Assembly (NCBI RefSeq): GCF_004216755.1 | Contig: NZ_SGWZ01000008.1 | Coordinates: 62,001-126,000 of the forward strand | Length of the DNA stretch: 64,000 nucleotides | Origin: Kerstersia gyiorum | Lineage (GTDB): Bacteria; Pseudomonadota; Gammaproteobacteria; Burkholderiales; Burkholderiaceae_B | Direction of reading: 5' to 3' | Shown: positions 8,913-17,725 of the stretch, in pieces | How the letters are laid out: every line of letters starts with the position of its first letter | Position numbering within the stretch: the stretch's first letter is position 1 | Notes under the pieces: model-generated | Seen by the model: only the letters and a program-made list of their open reading frames with translations | Told to the model about the DNA's origin: nothing | Databases searched by the model: none | Program-made: the position numbers and the translations under genes

Positions 8913-10100
8913 TCAGAAGCGGTGGTTCAGGCCTATCATGACGCCGGTCTGGTTGCTGCCGACAGCAGCGCCGCCCCAGGCTGCCACGCCGATGCCGGGA
9001 GTGACGCTGACGGCACTGTTCTTCTGGTTGCGCATGTGGCCGGTGGTGATGTAGCCCGAGGTGCGCTTGGAGAAGTTATAGATGCCTCGCAGATAGAGGG
9101 CGGTGGCTTCGCCGTTGCCGCGCCGGCGGCTGACCGCCATCTCGGTTTCCGAGTCGGCATTGCTGATCATGCGCACGAGCTGCGTGTTGATGACGAAGCG
9201 TCCGATTGGGTAGGACAGGCCGACGAAGAAGGTATTGGTGGTGAACTTGATTTCGCCCGGGGTGGCGTCGGTATCCGGCGTGTGGCGGCGCTGCATCCAG
9301 CCACCGCTGAGCGTGATGTCACCCGTGAAGGTGTAGTAGCCGTTGATGCCGAAGCGGTCGTCATGCGCGTGCAGGCTGCCCAGCCCCCAGAAGGATTCAT
9401 TGGGCCCGCCGGTCACGCGGTCGAAGGCGGCGCCAAAGCCGTAATTGGCCGCGTTGTACTTCACATAGACGCCTTTCTCCTTGCACGAGCCGTTGTTATT
9501 GGTGGCCGAGCCGCCGCAGGTGGTGCCGGAAGGGCCGCCGGTGGCGTTGTCACGGCCGAAGCTGTAGGTACCGCCGAACGTGAAATTGTCGATCTTGTTG
9601 CTATAGCCGATGGCGTTGTCGGCGCGCGCGTTGGGAATGTAGGGGTCGAAGTTGCCCAGGCCATGCACGCTGGGGCCCATGACATCGGCGGGCGACATCA
9701 GGTACAGCGTAGTGGGCGTGTACTGGCGGCCCAGCTGGATCGTGCCATATGGGCCGCTGATGCCCAGGATGGCGGTGCGGCCAAACAGGCGGCCGGCCTG
9801 GGCGCTATTGCCATCGCCGGGCGAAAAGCCGCTTTCCAGCTGGAAGAAGGCGCGGTAGCCGTCGCCCAGATCTTCCGAACCCTTCAGGCCCCAGCGGGAG
9901 GGGGCGATGCCGCCGGTGGCAATCGGAAAACGGGTAACGCTGGAGGTGCCCGCATCACTGCCTGCCGGGCCTTGCGGAACCTTGTTGGTCCATTCGATAC
10001 CGGTATCAATCATGCCGTAGAGGGTGACTTCCTGCGCTTGGGCTGTGCCTGCAAAACATGAGAGAACGCAGGCGGCAGCGAAATAGTGCTTGGTCTTCAT
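8913..10100 (-). CDS. Outer-membrane general porin
   Basis: 395-residue Gram-negative porin (16-stranded barrel family) for passive diffusion of small hydrophilic solutes. The N-terminus MKTKHYFAAACVLSCFAGTA is a signal peptide with cleavage after AQA, giving QEVTLYGMIDTGIEW. Loop L3-type and strand motifs (AGRLFGRTAILGI, GTIQLGRQYTP) follow and the chain ends GLNHRF with the terminal Phe required for assembly. The inner ATG at 10100 is preferred to ATG 10106 because AAGGA lies 5-6 bp before it but directly abuts the outer one. A Cys pair (TTCGG and GSCKEKG) lies in a long surface loop near the middle, which is unusual for porins and may form a disulfide. The gene is intact, unlike the porin at 4.8-5.9 kb. 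Confidence 0.92.
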   Translation of the reverse strand: MKTKHYFAAACVLSCFAGTAQAQEVTLYGMIDTGIEWTNKVPQGPAGSDAGTSSVTRFPIATGGIAPSRWGLKGSEDLGDGYRAFFQLESGFSPGDGNSAQAGRLFGRTAILGISGPYGTIQLGRQYTPTTLYLMSPADVMGPSVHGLGNFDPYIPNARADNAIGYSNKIDNFTFGGTYSFGRDNATGGPSGTTCGGSATNNNGSCKEKGVYVKYNAANYGFGAAFDRVTGGPNESFWGLGSLHAHDDRFGINGYYTFTGDITLSGGWMQRRHTPDTDATPGEIKFTTNTFFVGLSYPIGRFVINTQLVRMISNADSETEMAVSRRRGNGEATALYLRGIYNFSKRTSGYITTGHMRNQKNSAVSVTPGIGVAAWGGAAVGSNQTGVMIGLNHRF

Positions 10101-10569
10101 GAACATCCTTGGTGCTGTTGGTGGTTGGTGGAAAGCCTGGTTGTCGATTTTTAGGTTGTCTTAATTGTTATTTTTGATAATTAAACATTGGCAGCCAATA
10201 CAGGAAAACAGCATCAGTGTTTCTCTGTATGGCAACTTTGAAATTGTTTTGTAACACATAAATTGGCTGTGTTTTGCGAGATTTTTTGTCGTTTCAACAG
10301 TAAATCAGTACGTTTTAAGCAGTTGTTTTACTTTTCACGCAATGTTCGTGCGTTTTTGATTTACCGTTGAAATATTTCTTCCCATATGTTAATTAATTTA
10401 TTTTGGTAATTAAAATATTGCCATGCAGCACGCCCTGGAAAAGCGGGGTGCGGGGCGGGAGTGCAGGCGGGCGGGGAGCCCGTCATGGCTGGTTGGAGGC
10501 GGCTGGCAGTGCGTTTTGTGCAGGAGCGGCGCGCCACTGTCCGGCTCGTGCGCACCAGGCGGACAGACG
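10101..10569 (-). promoter_or_regulatory. A+T-rich leader and promoter region of the porin gene
   Basis: No gene was seen in this 470-bp gap. The part from about 10140 to 10430 is strikingly A+T-rich next to flanks above 60% G+C by eye, with repeated TAATTA words (near 10178, 10389 and 10407) and many T tracts. This composition fits a promoter region bound by nucleoid proteins or by an OmpR-like factor, but no specific operator was recognised. Bases 10430-10569 have normal G+C and no recognisable element. Confidence 0.45.
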
Positions 10570-10595
10570 AAAAAAAACCCTGCCGGGGCAGGGTT
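10570..10595 (-). terminator. Rho-independent terminator of the nrdHIEF operon
   Basis: On the minus strand a 9-bp stem made from AACCCTGCC and GGCAGGGTT (10576-10595, 2-nt loop) runs into eight T residues, 24 bp after the nrdF stop codon. Confidence 0.9.
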
Positions 10596-10618
10596 GGGTG
10601 GAGCGGAGCGGGAAGGGC

Positions 10619-11611
10619 TTAGAAGGCCCAGTCCTCGTCTTCGGTGTTGACGGCTTTGCCTATGACATAGGAAGAGCCAGAGCCGGAAAAGAAGTCGTGG
10701 TTTTCGTCGGCGCCAGGTGAAAGCGAGGCCAGGATGGCAGGGTTGACGTTGGTGACGGCTGCGGGGAACAGGGATTCATAGCCCAGGTTCATCAAGGCCT
10801 TGTTGGCGTTGTAATGCAGGAACTTCTTGACGTCTTCGGTCCAGCCAACGCCGTCGTACAGCTCTTCGGTATAGCGAATTTCGTTGTCGTACAGCTCGTG
10901 CAGCAGTTCGAAGGCGTAATCCTTGACTTCCAGCCGGCGCGCCTCGGAGACCTGTTCCAGGTTGCGCTGGAACTTGTAGCCGATGTAGTAGCCGTGCACG
11001 GCTTCATCGCGGATGATGAGCCGGATCAGGTCGGCGGTATTGGTCAGCTTGCCCCGGCTGGACCAGTACATCGGCAGGTAGAAGCCGGAGTAGAACAGGA
11101 AGGATTCCAGGAAGACGCTGGCTACCTTGCGCATCAGCGGGTCTTCGGCGCGGTAGCGTTCCAGGATCAGGCTGGCCTTGCGCTGCAGGGCTTCATTTTC
11201 CTCGCTCCAGCGGTAGGCGTCATCCACGTCCGGCGTCAGGCACAGCGTGGAAAAAATGGAGCTGTAGGAACGCGCATGCACGGCTTCCATGAAGCTGATG
11301 TTGGTGTACACCGCTTCCTCGTGCGGCGTCAGCGCATCATTGATCAGCGCCGGGGCGCCCACCGTGTTCTGGATGGTGTCCAGCAGCGTCAGACCGGTGA
11401 ATACCCGGATGGTGGTCTGCTGCTCCAGCGGCGTCAGCGTGGCCCAGGCGGGAATGTCATTGGAAAGGGGGACTTTCTCGGGCAGCCAGAAATTGCCGGT
11501 CAGGCGGTTCCAGACTTCGAGGTCCTTGTCGTCTTCGATGCGGTTCCAGTTGATTGCATCGACGCGCTTGAGCCGCTTGGCGGCCAGCGGGCTGGGCGGG
11601 TTGGTGCTCAT
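10619..11611 (-). CDS. nrdF: Class Ib ribonucleotide reductase, beta (radical) subunit
   Basis: 330-residue dimetal-tyrosyl radical subunit that activates NrdE for reduction of ribonucleoside diphosphates. Metal ligands and radical Tyr sit in the order of E. coli NrdF with a constant offset of 11: Asp78, Glu109, His112, Glu169, Glu203, His206 and Tyr116 (motifs EAVHARSYSSIF, FLESFLFYSG, RDEAVHGYY). The acidic C-tail ends TEDEDWAF, the docking peptide for the alpha subunit. The start ATG 11611 (MSTNPPSPL) has GGAAA before it; the frame extends further back without a ribosome site. It is the last gene of nrdHIEF, 29 bp after nrdE, and is followed by a terminator. Confidence 0.96.
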   Translation of the reverse strand: MSTNPPSPLAAKRLKRVDAINWNRIEDDKDLEVWNRLTGNFWLPEKVPLSNDIPAWATLTPLEQQTTIRVFTGLTLLDTIQNTVGAPALINDALTPHEEAVYTNISFMEAVHARSYSSIFSTLCLTPDVDDAYRWSEENEALQRKASLILERYRAEDPLMRKVASVFLESFLFYSGFYLPMYWSSRGKLTNTADLIRLIIRDEAVHGYYIGYKFQRNLEQVSEARRLEVKDYAFELLHELYDNEIRYTEELYDGVGWTEDVKKFLHYNANKALMNLGYESLFPAAVTNVNPAILASLSPGADENHDFFSGSGSSYVIGKAVNTEDEDWAF

Positions 11612-11640
11612 GGCAGTTTCCGTGGTTCTGGGGGGGCGGC

Positions 11641-13791
11641 TCATAGCGTGCAGGACACGCAGCCTTCGACGGCGGTGCCTTCCAGCGCCATCTGGCGCAG
11701 CCGGATGTAATAGATGGTTTTGATGCCCTTGCGCCAGGCGTAGATCTGCGCCCGGTTGATATCGCGCGTCGTGGCGCTGTCGCGGAAGAACAGCGTGAGC
11801 GACAGCCCCTGGTCCACGTGCTGGGTCGCGGCGGCATAGGTGTCTATGATTTTCTCCGGCCCGATTTCATAGGCATCCTGATAGTAGGCCAGGTTGTCGT
11901 TGCTCATGTAAGGGGCGGGGTAATAGACGCGCCCGATCTTGCCTTCCTTGCGGATTTCGATCTTGGCCACAATGGGGTGGATGCTGGAGGTCGAATGGTT
12001 GATGTACGAAATCGACCCGGTAGGTGGTACGGCCTGCAGGTTCTGGTTGTAGAGCCCGTGTTCGCGTACGGCGGCTTTCAGTGCGCGCCAGTCTTCCTGG
12101 GTGGGAATGGCAATGCCGGCTTGCCGGAACAACTCGGCCACGCGCTGGGTGGCAGGCTGCCAGGCCTGTTCCGTATATTTGTCGAAGTATTCGCCGCTGG
12201 CGTATTTGGATTCCTCGAAGCCGGCAAAGCGCTGGCCGCGTTCATAGGCCAGCAGGTTGGAGGCGCGCAGGGCGTGGTAGGTCACTGTGTAGAAGTACAT
12301 GTTGGTGAAGTCCACGCCTTCCTCTGAACCATAGAAAATGCGTTCGCGGGCCAGGTAGCCGTGCAGGTTCATCTGCCCCAGGCCGATGGCGTGCGATTGG
12401 GCATTGCCATGGGCAATGGAGGGCACCGAACGGATATCGCTCATGTCCGATACGGCCGTCAGGCCGCGCACGGCCACTTCCACGGTACGGCCGAAATCGG
12501 GAGAATCCATGGTCTTGGCGATGTTCAGCGAGCCGAGATTGCAGGAAATGTCCTTGCCCAGGTCCGTGTAGGAGAGGTCTGGGTCGTAGCTGGCCGGCGC
12601 ATTGACCTGCAGGATCTCCGAGCACAGGTTGCTCATGTTGATCCGCCCCTTGATGGGGTTGGCGCGGTTGACCGTATCCTCGAACATCAGGTACGGATAG
12701 CCCGATTCGAACTGGATCTCGGCCAAGGTCAGAAAGAATTCGCGCGCATTGATCTTGCTCTTGCGGATGCGCGGGTCGTCCACCATCTCGCGGTATTTTT
12801 CCGTGACGCTGATGTCGCCGAAGGGCTTGCCATAGACGCGTTCCACGTCATAGGGCGAGAACAGGTACATGTCCTCGTTGTCGCGTGCCAGCTGGAAGGT
12901 GATATCGGGCACGACGACACCCAGCGACAGCGTCTTGATGCGGATTTTCTCGTCGGCGTTCTCGCGCTTGGTGTCCAGGAAACGCAGGATGTCGGGGTGG
13001 TGGGCATTCAGGTAGACCGCGCCGGCGCCTTGGCGTGAACCCAGCTGGTTGGCGTACGAGAAGGCATCTTCCAGTAGCTTCATGATGGGAATGATGCCGG
13101 AGGACTGGTTTTCGATCTGCTTGATGGGGGCGCCGGCTTCCCGGATGTTGCTCAGCAGGAAGGCTACACCGCCGCCGCGCTTGGAGAGTTGCAGCGCCGA
13201 ATTGATGGCGCGGCCGATGGACTCCATATTGTCTTCAATGCGCAGCAGAAAGCACGACACCAGCTCGCCGCGCTGCTTCTTGCCGGCGTTCAGGAAAGTG
13301 GGGGTCGCGGGTTGGAAGCGGCCGCTGATGATTTCATCGACCAGCGCCAGCGCCAGGCCTTCGTTGCCCTGGGCCAACGCGAGCGCGACCATGCAGACGC
13401 GGTCTTCGTAGCGTTCCAGGTAGCGCTTGCCGTCGAAAGTCTTGAGCGTATAACTGGTGTAATACTTGAAGGCGCCCAGGAAGGTGGGGAAGCGGAACTT
13501 GCGTGCGTAGGCATCGGTGAACAGCTGGTGGATGAAATCCGGCGAATACTGACGCAGCACGTCGGCCTCGTAGTATTCCTTTTCCACCAGGTAATCGAGC
13601 TTTTCCTGCAGGTTGTGAAAGAACACCGTGTTCTGGTTCACATGTTGCAGGAAGTATTGCCGCGCCGCCATGCGGTCTTTGTCGAACTGTATCTGCCCTT
13701 GCTCGTCGAACAGATTGAGCATGGCATTGAGCGCGTGAAAATCCAGTTCAGCGCTGGCGGCGGCTTTCGGTATCAATGTTGTCGTTTCCAA
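11641..13791 (-). CDS. nrdE: Class Ib ribonucleotide reductase, alpha (catalytic) subunit
   Basis: About 716 residues, close to 714 in E. coli NrdE. The radical-site motif NLCSEILQVN, the redox Cys of ELVSCFLLRIEDN and the C-terminal shuttle EGCVSCTL are all present, and alignment from memory is collinear over the whole length. There is no ATG at the homologous start. TTG 13791 (LETTTLIPKAAAS), with GGAG about 10 bp upstream, gives the right length; TTG 13776, whose last two bases overlap the nrdI TGA, is an alternative. Either way it is translationally coupled to nrdI. Longer in-frame readings back to 13905 are only nrdI read in another frame. It acts in the cytoplasm with NrdF, NrdI and NrdH. 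Confidence 0.95.
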   Translation of the reverse strand: METTTLIPKAAASAELDFHALNAMLNLFDEQGQIQFDKDRMAARQYFLQHVNQNTVFFHNLQEKLDYLVEKEYYEADVLRQYSPDFIHQLFTDAYARKFRFPTFLGAFKYYTSYTLKTFDGKRYLERYEDRVCMVALALAQGNEGLALALVDEIISGRFQPATPTFLNAGKKQRGELVSCFLLRIEDNMESIGRAINSALQLSKRGGGVAFLLSNIREAGAPIKQIENQSSGIIPIMKLLEDAFSYANQLGSRQGAGAVYLNAHHPDILRFLDTKRENADEKIRIKTLSLGVVVPDITFQLARDNEDMYLFSPYDVERVYGKPFGDISVTEKYREMVDDPRIRKSKINAREFFLTLAEIQFESGYPYLMFEDTVNRANPIKGRINMSNLCSEILQVNAPASYDPDLSYTDLGKDISCNLGSLNIAKTMDSPDFGRTVEVAVRGLTAVSDMSDIRSVPSIAHGNAQSHAIGLGQMNLHGYLARERIFYGSEEGVDFTNMYFYTVTYHALRASNLLAYERGQRFAGFEESKYASGEYFDKYTEQAWQPATQRVAELFRQAGIAIPTQEDWRALKAAVREHGLYNQNLQAVPPTGSISYINHSTSSIHPIVAKIEIRKEGKIGRVYYPAPYMSNDNLAYYQDAYEIGPEKIIDTYAAATQHVDQGLSLTLFFRDSATTRDINRAQIYAWRKGIKTIYYIRLRQMALEGTAVEGCVSCTL

Positions 13792-14177
13792 AATGCTTGT
13801 ACTCCGTGGCGGACTTTGATGACATCTTCTTCTGTTCCCAGCATTTCGAAGCGGTACAGCAGCGGCACCTTGCACTTCTGCGCAATGATGGTGCCGGCCA
13901 GGCAATAGGCCGTACCGAAATTGGTATTGCCGGCGGCAATCACGCCACGCAGGAGCGCGCGATTGGCTTCGTGGTTCAGGAAGTGGATGACGGCCTTGGG
14001 CACGGCGCCGGCGGGGTGGCCGCCGCCGTAGGTCGGGACGATGAGAATGTAGGGTTCAGGCGCCAGCAGAAAGGCGTCCCGCGAGGACAGGGGAATACGG
14101 TGGGCAGCCATGCCCAGTTTTTCAACGAAGCGCTGGGTATTGCCGGAGCTGGTGGAAAAAAAGATGATCTGGCCCAT
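13773..14177 (-). CDS. nrdI: NrdI flavodoxin-like protein for NrdF cofactor assembly
   Basis: 134-residue flavodoxin-fold protein that supplies the oxidant for assembling the Mn(III)2-Tyr cofactor of NrdF. The FMN phosphate loop FSTSSGNTQRF lies near the N-terminus, the PTYGGG loop near residue 48, and GNTNFGTAYCLAG near residue 85, all diagnostic of NrdI. ATG 14177 (MGQIIFF) has AGGA about 9 bp before it and gives the usual family length; longer readings have no support. It overlaps the start of nrdE and lies 162 bp after nrdH. Confidence 0.95.
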   Translation of the reverse strand: MGQIIFFSTSSGNTQRFVEKLGMAAHRIPLSSRDAFLLAPEPYILIVPTYGGGHPAGAVPKAVIHFLNHEANRALLRGVIAAGNTNFGTAYCLAGTIIAQKCKVPLLYRFEMLGTEEDVIKVRHGVQAFWKRQH

Positions 14178-14339
14178 GGCTGCGGGTTCCTGGTCCTGCT
14201 GATTGCTTGGTAAGCGGCTGGGAAAAGCACGGAGCGAGGTCGGGTCCGGCTGCCCGCCTGCCTGCCGGATTTGCCTGCCTGGCAGAAGCAGGCAGCCTGG
14301 GGACGCTGCCGCCACCCTGGCTGGCACCGGTCACCGGCC

Positions 14340-14561
14340 TCAGGCCAGCGCGCTGATCTTGTCCGGACGGAAGCCCGACCAGTGGTCCGCGCCGGCCACC
14401 ACGACGGGGGCCTGCTGGTAGCCCAGATCGCGCACCTTTTGCAGGGCGACAGCATCTTCGGTCAGGTCCACGACCTGATAAGTGATGCCCTGTTTATCCA
14501 GTGCCCGGTAGGTGGCGACGCATTGCACGCAAGCCGGCTTGCTATAAACAGTAACGATCAT
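14340..14561 (-). CDS. nrdH: NrdH redoxin
   Basis: 73-residue glutaredoxin-like protein with thioredoxin-like activity, the electron donor for NrdEF. The redox motif CVQC is at residues 11-14, followed by the family's LGYQQAPVVV (cis-Pro loop) and the SGFRPDKI C-terminal motif that defines NrdH. It is the first gene of nrdHIEF, with two NrdR-like operator boxes about 120-165 bp upstream. The 162-bp gap to nrdI is larger than usual and holds nothing recognised. Confidence 0.95.
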   Translation of the reverse strand: MIVTVYSKPACVQCVATYRALDKQGITYQVVDLTEDAVALQKVRDLGYQQAPVVVAGADHWSGFRPDKISALA

Positions 14562-14678
14562 GATTGCTATTCCTTGGATTGGTTTGAAAATTCCTGCATC
14601 GCGCAGAAAACGGCTGGCGCGGGATGAGGCAGGAATGAACGGGAAGTTAAGCTATCTGGTGCACAGAATAGCAAAATA

Positions 14679-14725
14679 GTACTAGATGTAGTGGTTGCAT
14701 TTTGGTTTAACCATAAATCTAGTGG
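14679..14725 (-). promoter_or_regulatory. Tandem NrdR-like operator boxes upstream of nrdH
   Basis: Two 16-bp sites, GTACTAGATGTAGTGG (14679-14694) and ACCATAAATCTAGTGG (14710-14725), each match about 11 of 16 positions of the known NrdR box ACACWATATATWGTGT. Their start points are 31 bp apart, the three-helical-turn spacing normal for NrdR pairs. They lie upstream of nrdH in a locally A+T-rich stretch that probably contains its promoter. The spacing is what makes the call persuasive; nrdR itself is not in the window. Confidence 0.72.
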
Positions 14726-14965
14726 TTGTATTGAATGCCGGATCAGGCCCGGAACCGCGCCAGTTCTGGCCTTGGCGGGCGCTTGCGGGCATGGCGGCCA
14801 GCGCCGGCGATATTGTTACGAAGCGCAAACCGCGTTAGCGGCTGACGTCAGCCCTCGGGCTGCCCCGAACCTGGATGCCAGGGCCGGGCGGCGGTGTTCA
14901 AAGCCTGCCGAATGGCGTATTCTCTCGGCAGCGAGCCGGTACCGAGGGGTGCCGGCGTTTTTCTG

Positions 14966-15343
14966 ATGCGGTTCTGCGCCATGTATTACACCTTCCTGCT
15001 GTTTGTTGTCCTGACCCTTCTGCCTCTGCTGCTGATGACGCTGCCTGCCTATCTGCGCAGTGCGCGCGGCGGCGATGGCCGTGTCAAGTTCTGGTGGGGA
15101 TTGTGCCTGGCAGGCACGGCGCTCTGGGGGTTGGCGCTGGTCGTATTCTCGGACAGCTGCCTGTCGTTTGGCGGCGGCCAGGTCGTCTGTCATTCCCAGC
15201 TGGTATTGCCCGAATGGTTCCGCATGGCGGCGCTGGTCTACGTGCCGCTGGGCGGCGTGGTGGTGCCGGTCCTGTGGTTCATGGTGTTTTATGTCGCAGT
15301 GCGGTGCGCTCAGCGCCGGCGCGCCCAGGCCGGAGAGGCCTGA
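14966..15343 (+). CDS. Small hypothetical membrane protein
   Basis: About 125 residues from ATG 14966 (MRFCAMYYTF); ATG 14981 and an upstream in-frame ATG at 14894 are alternatives, none with a clear ribosome site. Three hydrophobic helices are visible: about 6-27, about 46-63, and about 88-113, with a two-Cys segment (SDSCLSFGGGQVVC) between the second and third that would fall on one side of the membrane. The chain ends in a basic tail RCAQRRRAQAGEA. No family recognised. It lies divergent from nrdHIEF and upstream of the MFS gene. Confidence 0.55.
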   Translation: MRFCAMYYTFLLFVVLTLLPLLLMTLPAYLRSARGGDGRVKFWWGLCLAGTALWGLALVVFSDSCLSFGGGQVVCHSQLVLPEWFRMAALVYVPLGGVVVPVLWFMVFYVAVRCAQRRRAQAGEA

Positions 15344-15464
15344 GCGGCAGCCCTGATATTTGCCCTTGGGGAAGGGTGAATCGGTGGCAGGTATGCGCGG
15401 GGAGCCTGTTTTTCTATCGGAACGAATCCAAGACTGTCTTGAGGCAGCACGGAATGGAGCAGGA

Positions 15465-16700
15465 ATGACGGAGACAGCGCAAAACAAGGCGCCAACAGAC
15501 CCAAGACCCGCCGCTGCGGCGCCACCCGGTGCCGTGGTTCCCCGCAGAATCCTCTGGTACGCCGTCCTGGTCATATTGATCGCAGGCAATCTGCGTCCAG
15601 TGTTTCCCAGTCTGGCAGCGTTGCTGCCGGAAATCATGGCAGCGCTGGACATGTCGGCGGCTCAGGCCAGCTATCTGACCACCTTGCCAGTCATTTGCCT
15701 GGGCATATTCGCCCCGTTGGCACCGGTCATGGCGCGCCTCCGGGGTGTCGAACGCACCATGTTCTGGGCGCTGCTGCTGTTGACGCTGGGTTCCGCGCTG
15801 CGTTTGGTTGAATCATTCTGGGTGCTGCTGCTGGCATCGGCCATGGCAGGCACCGCCATTGCCATTGGCAACGTTCTGTTGCCTGGGCTGGTCAAACGCG
15901 ATTTTCCCAGGCACATGGCCTTGATGACCGGCCTGTACACCACCTTCCTCTGTGCTGGGGCGGCCTGTGCGGCCGTGCTGACCGTGCCATTGGCGCGTGC
16001 CACGGAATGGAACATGGCCCTGGCTGCCTGGGCGCTGCCGGCGGCGCTGGTCGCGCTGTTCTGGGGCGTGCATTTGCGCCGCCTGCCCGCACACCAGCCG
16101 GCTGCACCGGCGCCGCAACGGCCGGCTGCCGTCTGGCGAGACCCTTTGTCCTGGCAACTGACAGGCCTCATGGGGCTGCAATCGGCTTTGGCTTACTGTG
16201 TCTTTGGCTGGCTGGCACCCATTATGCGTAGCCGGGGCATGGATGCGGGCATGGCTGGCGTGATGGTGTCGGTATCCATCGTGGTGCAGATGGTGGCTTG
16301 CCTGTTCGTTCCCCATTTCGTCGTACGCTGTCGCGACCAGCGCTGGATCGCCAGCGTACTGGCGCTGTTTGCCGGTGGCGCCTTGCTGGGCCTGTTGTAT
16401 CTGCCGTTGTCGCTGGCCTGGTTCTGGATGGTGATCCAGGGGCTGGGGCAGGGTGGCCTGATCGCGCTGGCCATGACATTTATCGTGCTGCGCGCGGCAG
16501 ATTCCGCCGTGGCCTCGCGGCTGTCTGGCATGGCGCAAGGCGGCGGCTATATTCTTGCGGCGCTGGGGCCCCTGCTGGTCGGGTTGCTGCTGGAGTGGAC
16601 CGGCAGCTACGCCAGTTCCGGTTGGCTGTTTGGCGGACTGGCGCTGGGGGTTGCCATCACGGGCTGGGGCGCTGGCCAGGGCCGGGTAGTGCGGGCCTGA
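15465..16700 (+). CDS. MFS transporter, CynX/NimT type
   Basis: 411-residue, 12-helix major facilitator. The start region AGNLRPVFPSLAALLPEI is typical of the CynX/NimT cyanate-nitroimidazole group, and the inter-helix motif PVMARLRGVERTMF corresponds to MFS motif A. A central cytosolic loop rich in Pro and Ala splits the two six-helix halves. ATG 15465 has GGAGCAGGA directly before it; the open frame begins at 15360 but without support. Substrate cannot be told from sequence. It converges on the NrtR-like gene and has no obvious pathway partners. Confidence 0.82.
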   Translation: MTETAQNKAPTDPRPAAAAPPGAVVPRRILWYAVLVILIAGNLRPVFPSLAALLPEIMAALDMSAAQASYLTTLPVICLGIFAPLAPVMARLRGVERTMFWALLLLTLGSALRLVESFWVLLLASAMAGTAIAIGNVLLPGLVKRDFPRHMALMTGLYTTFLCAGAACAAVLTVPLARATEWNMALAAWALPAALVALFWGVHLRRLPAHQPAAPAPQRPAAVWRDPLSWQLTGLMGLQSALAYCVFGWLAPIMRSRGMDAGMAGVMVSVSIVVQMVACLFVPHFVVRCRDQRWIASVLALFAGGALLGLLYLPLSLAWFWMVIQGLGQGGLIALAMTFIVLRAADSAVASRLSGMAQGGGYILAALGPLLVGLLLEWTGSYASSGWLFGGLALGVAITGWGAGQGRVVRA

Positions 16701-16785
16701 CAGGTGGGCAAGGCAGCCTTGCCGCCGTAGGCGAGGGGGCTGGTGTACGGGTATGACGGTCCGGCCCCCTGGGGGGCTGCCTGGC

Positions 16786-17706
16786 TCAGGATTTCATCAG
16801 AGGCAGGCGGCCGCCCGTGGCCAGTGCACGCTCCATCTGCACGCCGCGGCGGAAGCGGTACAGCTTGGCCGGGCGCCCGCCGGTTTGAGTCGATGCGCCG
16901 GTTTCCTCCACCAGGTCCTGCTGGGCAATCAGGCGACGGAAGTTTTGCTTGTGCAGGCGCCGTCCCGCCAGGGCCTCGACGGCCTGCTGCAATTGCAGCA
17001 GGCTGAAGCTTGCAGGCATCAATTCATAGATGACCGGCCGGTACTTCAGCTTGGCGCGCAGGCGTGTCATGGCCGTGGCCAGAATGCGGCGGTGATCGTA
17101 CAGCATGCTGCGCCCGGGCAGCAGGTCGGTGCCAGCAGTCGGGGATTCCGGCACCAGGCTGGCTTCATAGAGCAGTTCGTAGCGCGGTAACGTGCGTTCT
17201 TCATCCCAGATATCGTTTTCCAGGCCGAAAAGCGCGCAGCAGCGCTGCCACTGGCGTTCGCGCAGGCCGCGTGGCTGGCTGCGCGCCCAGGCGCGCAGGC
17301 GGGTGGCGATATCGGCGAGCAGCAAGGCATTGCTGTCGTCGCGGCGGTCTTCCCAGGGGAAGTATTCATACCAGCTGCGCCAGCTTGCATCCAGATCCGC
17401 CGGCGCGTCGCCTGCCAGGGTGAGGCCGAGATAGCTGATGGATATCGTGCGCATGTCCGGGGCATCCGCATGGCGGCCGCGATCGGCAAAGGTGTAGAGC
17501 TGTTCGAGATAGCCCAGCGGGTGGTGGGTTTGCGCCTCTACCCAGCCGCGCAGGCCGGCCTGCAGCGAACGGTGGGCCATGACGAAGGGGCCGGCGGGGA
17601 AGGTAAGCCCGCCCTGAATGGTCAGGACGGAGGGCGCCTGGCTGTCGGCGGCGGCCAGGACGGCCACCAGTTCCACAGCCAGTGTATCGGAAGCCAGGGT
17701 CTGCAT
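16786..17706 (-). CDS. nrtR: NrtR-like regulator (degenerate Nudix domain plus winged helix)
   Basis: 306 residues. The N-terminal two thirds has the Nudix fold pattern of the NrtR family (HPLGYLEQLYTFADRGR, then a beta strand ISISYLGLTLAG), but no catalytic Nudix box GX5EX7REUXEEXGU is seen, as expected for an ADP-ribose sensor. The C-terminal third matches the NrtR DNA-binding module: LYDHRRILATAMTRLRAKLKY, ASFSLLQLQQAVEAL, and RLHKQNFRRLIAQQDLVEET with TGGRPAKLYRFR. Known NrtR proteins repress NAD-biosynthesis genes and release DNA on ADP-ribose. No NAD gene is adjacent here, so its targets are elsewhere or different. It ends 85 bp from the convergent MFS gene and lies downstream of the ubiH-like gene on the same strand. 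Confidence 0.75.
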   Translation of the reverse strand: MQTLASDTLAVELVAVLAAADSQAPSVLTIQGGLTFPAGPFVMAHRSLQAGLRGWVEAQTHHPLGYLEQLYTFADRGRHADAPDMRTISISYLGLTLAGDAPADLDASWRSWYEYFPWEDRRDDSNALLLADIATRLRAWARSQPRGLRERQWQRCCALFGLENDIWDEERTLPRYELLYEASLVPESPTAGTDLLPGRSMLYDHRRILATAMTRLRAKLKYRPVIYELMPASFSLLQLQQAVEALAGRRLHKQNFRRLIAQQDLVEETGASTQTGGRPAKLYRFRRGVQMERALATGGRLPLMKS

Positions 17707-17725
17707 GACGATGATCGGTGCCGGG

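Noticed and set aside
8922..10061. Long plus-strand ORF opposite the porin gene
   Set aside because: Composition mirrors the antisense strand of a clear porin with signal peptide and C-terminal Phe; no ribosome site or known domain.
11641..13905. nrdE starting at the ORF beginning (13905)
   Set aside because: The first 38 residues are nrdI in another frame and have no counterpart in NrdE proteins.
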